DNA of 17,265 nt from JBCBWG01 sp964579305 (GTDB lineage: Bacteria > Pseudomonadota > Alphaproteobacteria > Rhizobiales > Hyphomicrobiaceae), in contig CAZOGY010000081.1 in assembly GCA_964579305.1 (NCBI GenBank), positions 1 to 17,265 of the forward strand. The letters run 5' to 3'. A program made the position numbers and the translations under genes. Each line of letters begins with the position of its first letter. Position 1 is the stretch's first letter. Shown here piece after piece: positions 14,444-17,265 of this stretch. Below the pieces are notes generated by a model. It was not told the DNA's origin. It was given only the letters and a program-made list of their open reading frames with translations, and did no database searches.

Positions 14444-14479
14444 TTACGCTGATCACGTAACTGTCCCGTTTTGGGACAG
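14444..14479. promoter_or_regulatory. Two abutting operator-like palindromes
   Basis: TTACG (14444-14448) and CGTAA (14456-14460) form a 17-base palindrome with a 7-base centre. It is followed at once by CTGTCCC (14461-14467) and GGGACAG (14473-14479), a perfect 19-base palindrome with centre GTTTT. Their position 41-76 bases upstream of the GNAT-like start suggests transcription-factor sites for that gene. The regulator is unknown. Confidence 0.5.
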
Positions 14480-14508
14480 CTTGGCGGTTTTCGTCAAGAA
14501 TTGTTAAC

Positions 14509-14514
14509 TATAAT
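14509..14514 (+). promoter_or_regulatory. Possible -10 element TATAAT
   Basis: An exact TATAAT on the plus strand. The best upstream candidate, TTGGCG (14481-14486), is 22 bases away, too far for a standard sigma-70 promoter. An activator-dependent promoter for the region before dcp is possible. Confidence 0.3.
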
Positions 14515-14543
14515 TCGCAGTCCGACCTTAGACGGGGTTGCGG

Positions 14544-14627
14544 ATGCCCATTGAGCGCTTTCGCGCCAAAACCGTGCGCTGGCATGGCGCGTCAGATCGA
14601 AAAATTCAGAAGATCAGCGGCCGGTGA
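14544..14627 (+). CDS. Possible 27-residue leader peptide
   Basis: An ATG at 14544 opens a 27-codon frame, MPIERFRAKTVRWHGASDRK plus IQKISGR, ending in TGA at 14625-14627. It begins about 30 bases after the TATAAT, with GGGG about 8 bases upstream as a weak ribosome binding site. The peptide is strongly basic. It has no run of one amino acid that would suggest classic attenuation. I cannot show that it is translated; a chance ORF is quite possible. Confidence 0.2.
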   Translation: MPIERFRAKTVRWHGASDRKIQKISGR

Positions 14628-14702
14628 GGCGCGTTGATGGGCCAACTGGCGATCGCAGCTTGCGACGGCTAGAGTTTCAACCAACAGCGGTGAGATCGCT
14701 GC

Positions 14703-14722
14703 GCCACTGTCACGCCAGTGGC
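14703..14722 (+). promoter_or_regulatory. Perfect hairpin in the dcp leader
   Basis: GCCACTG (14703-14709) and CAGTGGC (14716-14722) form a 7-pair stem with loop TCACGC. It ends 33 bases before the dcp GGAG ribosome binding site (14756-14759). It could be a leader RNA structure or an operator. No T tract follows. Confidence 0.4.
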
Positions 14723-14766
14723 CGGGCCTCACCTCGCTTGCAAAAAACAACCAACGGAGCCCGCCC

Positions 14767-16845
14767 ATGACCGCGCGTCAAAACCCGCTTCTTGCAGATT
14801 GGGACACTCCGTTTGGCGTGCCGCCATTCGCCGCGCTGCGCACCGACGATTTTCCTGATGCTTTTGCAGCAGCACTTGAAGCGCACGCCGAAGAGATCGC
14901 GGCAATTGCCAACGATCCCGCGCCGGCCACGTTTTCAAATACACTTGTCGCGCTTGAGCGGGCCGGTCAGCTCTTGAATAGGGTGGCACGCACGTTTTTT
15001 ACGCTGGCCAGCGCAAATACGTCACCCGAACTGCAGGCAATTCAACGCGATATTGCGCCAAAACTCGCCGCCCACGCCGATAGTATCACCTCAAACCCGC
15101 AGCTTTACGCCCGACTGACGGCGGTCGTGAAAGCCCACGCTGATGAAACCGCGCCGTTGAGCGGCGAAGACTTGCGATTGCTGGAGCGCGTTCAGCAGGC
15201 ATTCAAAGCAGCCGGTGCGCATCTTGATGATGCCGGGAAAGCTCGGCATCGCGCCATCAAATTGCGGCTTGCGGAATTGGCGACAGCGTTTTCCCAAAAC
15301 GTCCTCGCTGATGAAGCCGAATGGGTCATGGATCTTGACGGCGAAAGCGACCTGGCGGGGTTACCCGATGATCTTGTTTCGGCCGCGTCACAGATCGCGC
15401 GGGATCGCGGACGCCCAGCAAGCCATGCGATTACCCTTGCCAGATCAATCGTGGAACCATTCATTACGTATTCCGCGCGCGCCGACCTCCGTGAAAAAGC
15501 GTTCGACGCCTGGGTGCGTCGCGGTGCGAATGGAAACGGCGCCGACAATCGCGCCATAATTGCTGAAATCCTCGCCCTGCGCACGGAACGCGCGCAATTG
15601 CTGGGATATGACACGTATGCCGATTTCAGCCTTGTCGATACGATGGCCAAAACCCCGGTTCGGGTCAGAGAGCTTTTGGATGGTGTTTGGGTTGCGGCCC
15701 GGGCGCGTGCCCTGGAAGAAGCGCAAGCGCTTGGAGAAGCCGCGCGCTCGGATGGCTTGAATGGTCCGCTCAAGGCCGCCGATTGGCGCTTTTATGCCGA
15801 AAAGGTCCGCCGCGCGCGTTACAACCTCGGCGATGAGGAGACGAAACCTTACTTCCCGCTTGAGCAGGTTATTGCAGCCGCTTTCCATACGGCGAACCGG
15901 CTTTTTGGTGTGAAATTCGAGCCGGTCCATGGCCTGCCACTTTACCACGATGATTTGCGTGCGTGGGATGTCCGCGACGCGGACGACCAGCATGTGGGCC
16001 TGTTTATCGGCGACTATTTTGCGAGATCAAACAAGCAATCAGGGGCGTGGATGAATGCGCTGCGTGATCAATCTCGCGTCGATGGCGATGTCAGGCCAAT
16101 TATTCTGAACACCTGCAATTTTGCAAAGGCTGCTGGTGGCGCGCCGACGCTTTTGTCGCTCGATGACGCGCGGACGCTCTTTCATGAATTCGGCCACGGG
16201 TTGCATGGCCTTTTGTCGGATGTCACCTATCCAACGCTTTCTGGCACGCATGTTTCGCGTGATTTCGTTGAACTCCCATCTCAGCTTTATGAGCAATGGC
16301 TGATGAGCGATGAAGTCCTTGCAGAATTTGCAAGGCACGCACAAACAGGCGCACCAATGCCGCGCGATCTAATAGAGAAACTGCGCGCTGCGGAGACGTT
16401 CAATCAGGGGTTCAAGACCGTTGAATATCTCGCCTCAGCAATCGTCGATATGGAATTGCACGCGCGTCAAGCAAAGGCTGACGACGATGTGGTGGCGCTA
16501 CAGGACGCGGTTTTGCGCGGTATCGGTATGCCAGATGCGGTGGTGATGCGGCACGCCACACCGCATTTCCAGCACTTGTTTGCCGGCGACGGTTATGCGG
16601 CCGGTTATTACAGCTATATGTGGTCTGAAGTCCTTGATGCCGACGCCTATCGCGCATTTGAAGAAACAGGTGATGTCTTCGACGCGGAAACAGCCGAGCG
16701 CTTGAAAACGTTTATCTACAGCGCAGGTGGCAAGCGTGATGAGGAAGCGGCCTACATCGCATTTCGGGGGCAGTTGCCGACGGTGGACGGGCTGTTGGCC
16801 AAGCGGGGTTTGATCGCGCGCGATCAGGGAAATCCCGAAAGCTAA
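14767..16845 (+). CDS. dcp: Peptidyl-dipeptidase Dcp (M3 family zinc metallopeptidase)
   Basis: 692 residues, full length for the family. The zinc site is HEFGH at 473-477, with the third ligand E502 in RDFVELPSQLYEQW. Downstream substrate-binding residues lie in HATPHFQHLFAGDGYAAGYY followed by SYMWSE. The block AAETFNQGFKTVEYLASAIV resembles Dcp (FNQGF...EYLAAA) more than oligopeptidase A, so I favour Dcp, which removes C-terminal dipeptides in the cytoplasm. No signal peptide is present. The start at 14767 has GGAG 7 bases upstream. The leader carries a hairpin and possible upstream promoter. The gene ends in a shared bidirectional hairpin with the next, opposing gene. It is intact, with all catalytic residues in place. 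PrlC/OpdA is the main alternative name. Confidence 0.9.
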   Translation: MTARQNPLLADWDTPFGVPPFAALRTDDFPDAFAAALEAHAEEIAAIANDPAPATFSNTLVALERAGQLLNRVARTFFTLASANTSPELQAIQRDIAPKLAAHADSITSNPQLYARLTAVVKAHADETAPLSGEDLRLLERVQQAFKAAGAHLDDAGKARHRAIKLRLAELATAFSQNVLADEAEWVMDLDGESDLAGLPDDLVSAASQIARDRGRPASHAITLARSIVEPFITYSARADLREKAFDAWVRRGANGNGADNRAIIAEILALRTERAQLLGYDTYADFSLVDTMAKTPVRVRELLDGVWVAARARALEEAQALGEAARSDGLNGPLKAADWRFYAEKVRRARYNLGDEETKPYFPLEQVIAAAFHTANRLFGVKFEPVHGLPLYHDDLRAWDVRDADDQHVGLFIGDYFARSNKQSGAWMNALRDQSRVDGDVRPIILNTCNFAKAAGGAPTLLSLDDARTLFHEFGHGLHGLLSDVTYPTLSGTHVSRDFVELPSQLYEQWLMSDEVLAEFARHAQTGAPMPRDLIEKLRAAETFNQGFKTVEYLASAIVDMELHARQAKADDDVVALQDAVLRGIGMPDAVVMRHATPHFQHLFAGDGYAAGYYSYMWSEVLDADAYRAFEETGDVFDAETAERLKTFIYSAGGKRDEEAAYIAFRGQLPTVDGLLAKRGLIARDQGNPES

Positions 16846-16875
16846 AGCGAGGCGCATTTCATGCGACACGCTTTA
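16843..16875. terminator. Symmetric bidirectional terminator containing both stop codons
   Basis: TAAAGCG (16843-16849) pairs perfectly with CGCTTTA (16869-16875). After a 3x3 internal loop (AGG/ACA), CGCAT (16853-16857) pairs with ATGCG (16861-16865) around loop TTC. The outer arms begin with the dcp TAA and, on the other strand, the TAA of the small membrane protein, so both stop codons lie within the stem. The A/T-rich ends suit termination in both directions. Confidence 0.6.
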
Positions 16876-17172
16876 CAGGTAAAACAAGACCCCTGCGCCA
16901 ATGACGGCGACGGCGAGCACGCCGATTGCTTCCAGAAGCGCGGCGCGTACGCGGGCCAAGTGATGGCGGAGTACGCTATAGCGAATGCTTCCGGCAAACC
17001 CGAGGACAATCCCCAAAGCCAGGGCGGGACTGACCGTGGCAAAGGGAAATGCGCTGACAGCATCGATCGTTGGGATGCGGTAGCTCAAAGTCGCGGGATC
17101 AAACAAACTCAAGCTGACGGCAAGCAATAGCCCGACCGACATCAATGCACTGAAGCGGATCAGAATTGGCAT
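16873..17172 (-). CDS. Small membrane protein of unknown function, three helices
   Basis: 99 residues with three hydrophobic segments at about 5-24 (IRFSALMSVGLLLAVSLSLF), 40-60 (SAFPFATVSPALALGIVLGF) and 79-99 (LLEAIGVLAVAVIGAGVLFY). A basic loop, RYSVLRHHLARVRA, lies between the second and third. The ATG at 17172 has AAGGA 9 bases upstream, and the stop is part of a hairpin shared with dcp; both support a real gene. It should sit in the inner membrane with the basic loop inside. I do not recognise the family and see no catalytic residues. It converges with dcp. Confidence 0.65.
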   Translation of the reverse strand: MPILIRFSALMSVGLLLAVSLSLFDPATLSYRIPTIDAVSAFPFATVSPALALGIVLGFAGSIRYSVLRHHLARVRAALLEAIGVLAVAVIGAGVLFYL

Positions 17173-17210
17173 GGCCTGAAATCCTTGCGGCGTTTGCAGC
17201 GCAGGATCGC

Positions 17211-17265
17211 GTGTTTTGGCTAATACCGGGTTATGATCCGGCGTTTTTTGACGCGGTGTCCGACA
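17211..17265 (+). CDS. Possible 5' end of a gene running off the window
   Basis: A GTG at 17211 with AGGA (17203-17206) 4 bases upstream opens a frame that is still open at the window end; it reads VFWLIPGYDPAFFDAVSD. The amino acid mix looks coding, and the gene would diverge from the small membrane protein. The frame is also open back to 17154, so an upstream TTG (17166) is another possible start. Only 18 residues are visible, so no family can be named. Confidence 0.3.
   Translation, partial: MFWLIPGYDPAFFDAVSD

Larger units (their letters stand above)
14404..14766. other. 363-base regulatory spacer between GNAT-like and dcp genes
   Basis: The spacer holds two abutting palindromes (14444-14479), a TATAAT hexamer (14509-14514), a 27-codon ORF (14544-14627) and a perfect hairpin (14703-14722). 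The palindromes are nearer the GNAT-like start and the hairpin nearer the dcp start. The stretch 14628-14702 shows nothing I can assign. Confidence 0.6.

Noticed and set aside
17233..17265. ATG at 17233 as the start of the right-edge gene
   Set aside because: Its frame reads MIRRFLTRCPT, less protein-like than the GTG frame at 17211, and no Shine-Dalgarno sequence precedes it.
1..17265. CRISPR array, insertion sequence, prophage or tRNA-borne island
   Set aside because: No spaced direct-repeat array, transposase, integrase, phage gene or tRNA-like cloverleaf was seen, and composition looks uniform.

Overview
The window (roughly 60% G+C by eye) looks like a chromosomal segment of an alphaproteobacterium. 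The strongest clues are an alphaproteobacterial-type SoeABC sulfite dehydrogenase, an orphan TRAP solute receptor, a Tat-exported metallo-beta-lactamase-fold protein, paired half-permeases and a Dcp-type M3 peptidase. I cannot name the genus. I see no tRNA, rRNA, insertion sequence, phage gene or CRISPR array, and codon use looks even throughout.

Layout. 1-1188 (+) is the 3' part of a gene for a repeat-containing membrane protein. It converges with soeC, with only 4 bases between the stops. 5989-1193 (-) is soeA-soeB-soeC. soeA and soeB overlap by 4 bases, but soeB and soeC are separated by 241 bases holding an unusual set of tandem, crossing and palindromic repeats. A cupin gene (6244-6621, +) diverges from soeA. 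7787-6661 (-) encodes two translationally overlapping paralogous half-permeases. 8983-7910 (-) is a TRAP solute-binding protein with no membrane partners nearby. 9263-10201 (+) is a Tat-signal MBL-fold protein with an altered metal motif. 10779-10336 (-) is TerB-like and 11810-11085 (-) is a VIT1/CCC1 Fe/Mn transporter. 12061-12603 (+) is a membrane-anchored SNase-like protein. 12724-13575 (+) is a PAS-like protein of unknown function. It converges with, and overlaps by 54 bases, a GNAT-like protein (14403-13522, -). 14767-16845 (+) is peptidyl-dipeptidase Dcp, converging on a small three-helix membrane protein (17172-16873, -). A possible gene start runs off the right edge.

How the genes work together. 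The one clear pathway is SoeABC. SoeA oxidises sulfite to sulfate in the cytoplasm, SoeB carries electrons through four iron-sulfur clusters, and SoeC passes them to the quinone pool. The half-permeases and the orphan TRAP receptor could handle sulfur compounds, but only proximity suggests this. The right half is a mix of metal and stress, peptide turnover and uncharacterised genes without an obvious common pathway.

The points most worth a second look are the structured soeB-soeC spacer, the convergent overlapping PAS-like/GNAT-like pair with a double-palindrome operator region, the non-canonical MBL metal motif, and the terminator hairpin at 16843-16875 whose stem ends contain both opposing stop codons.
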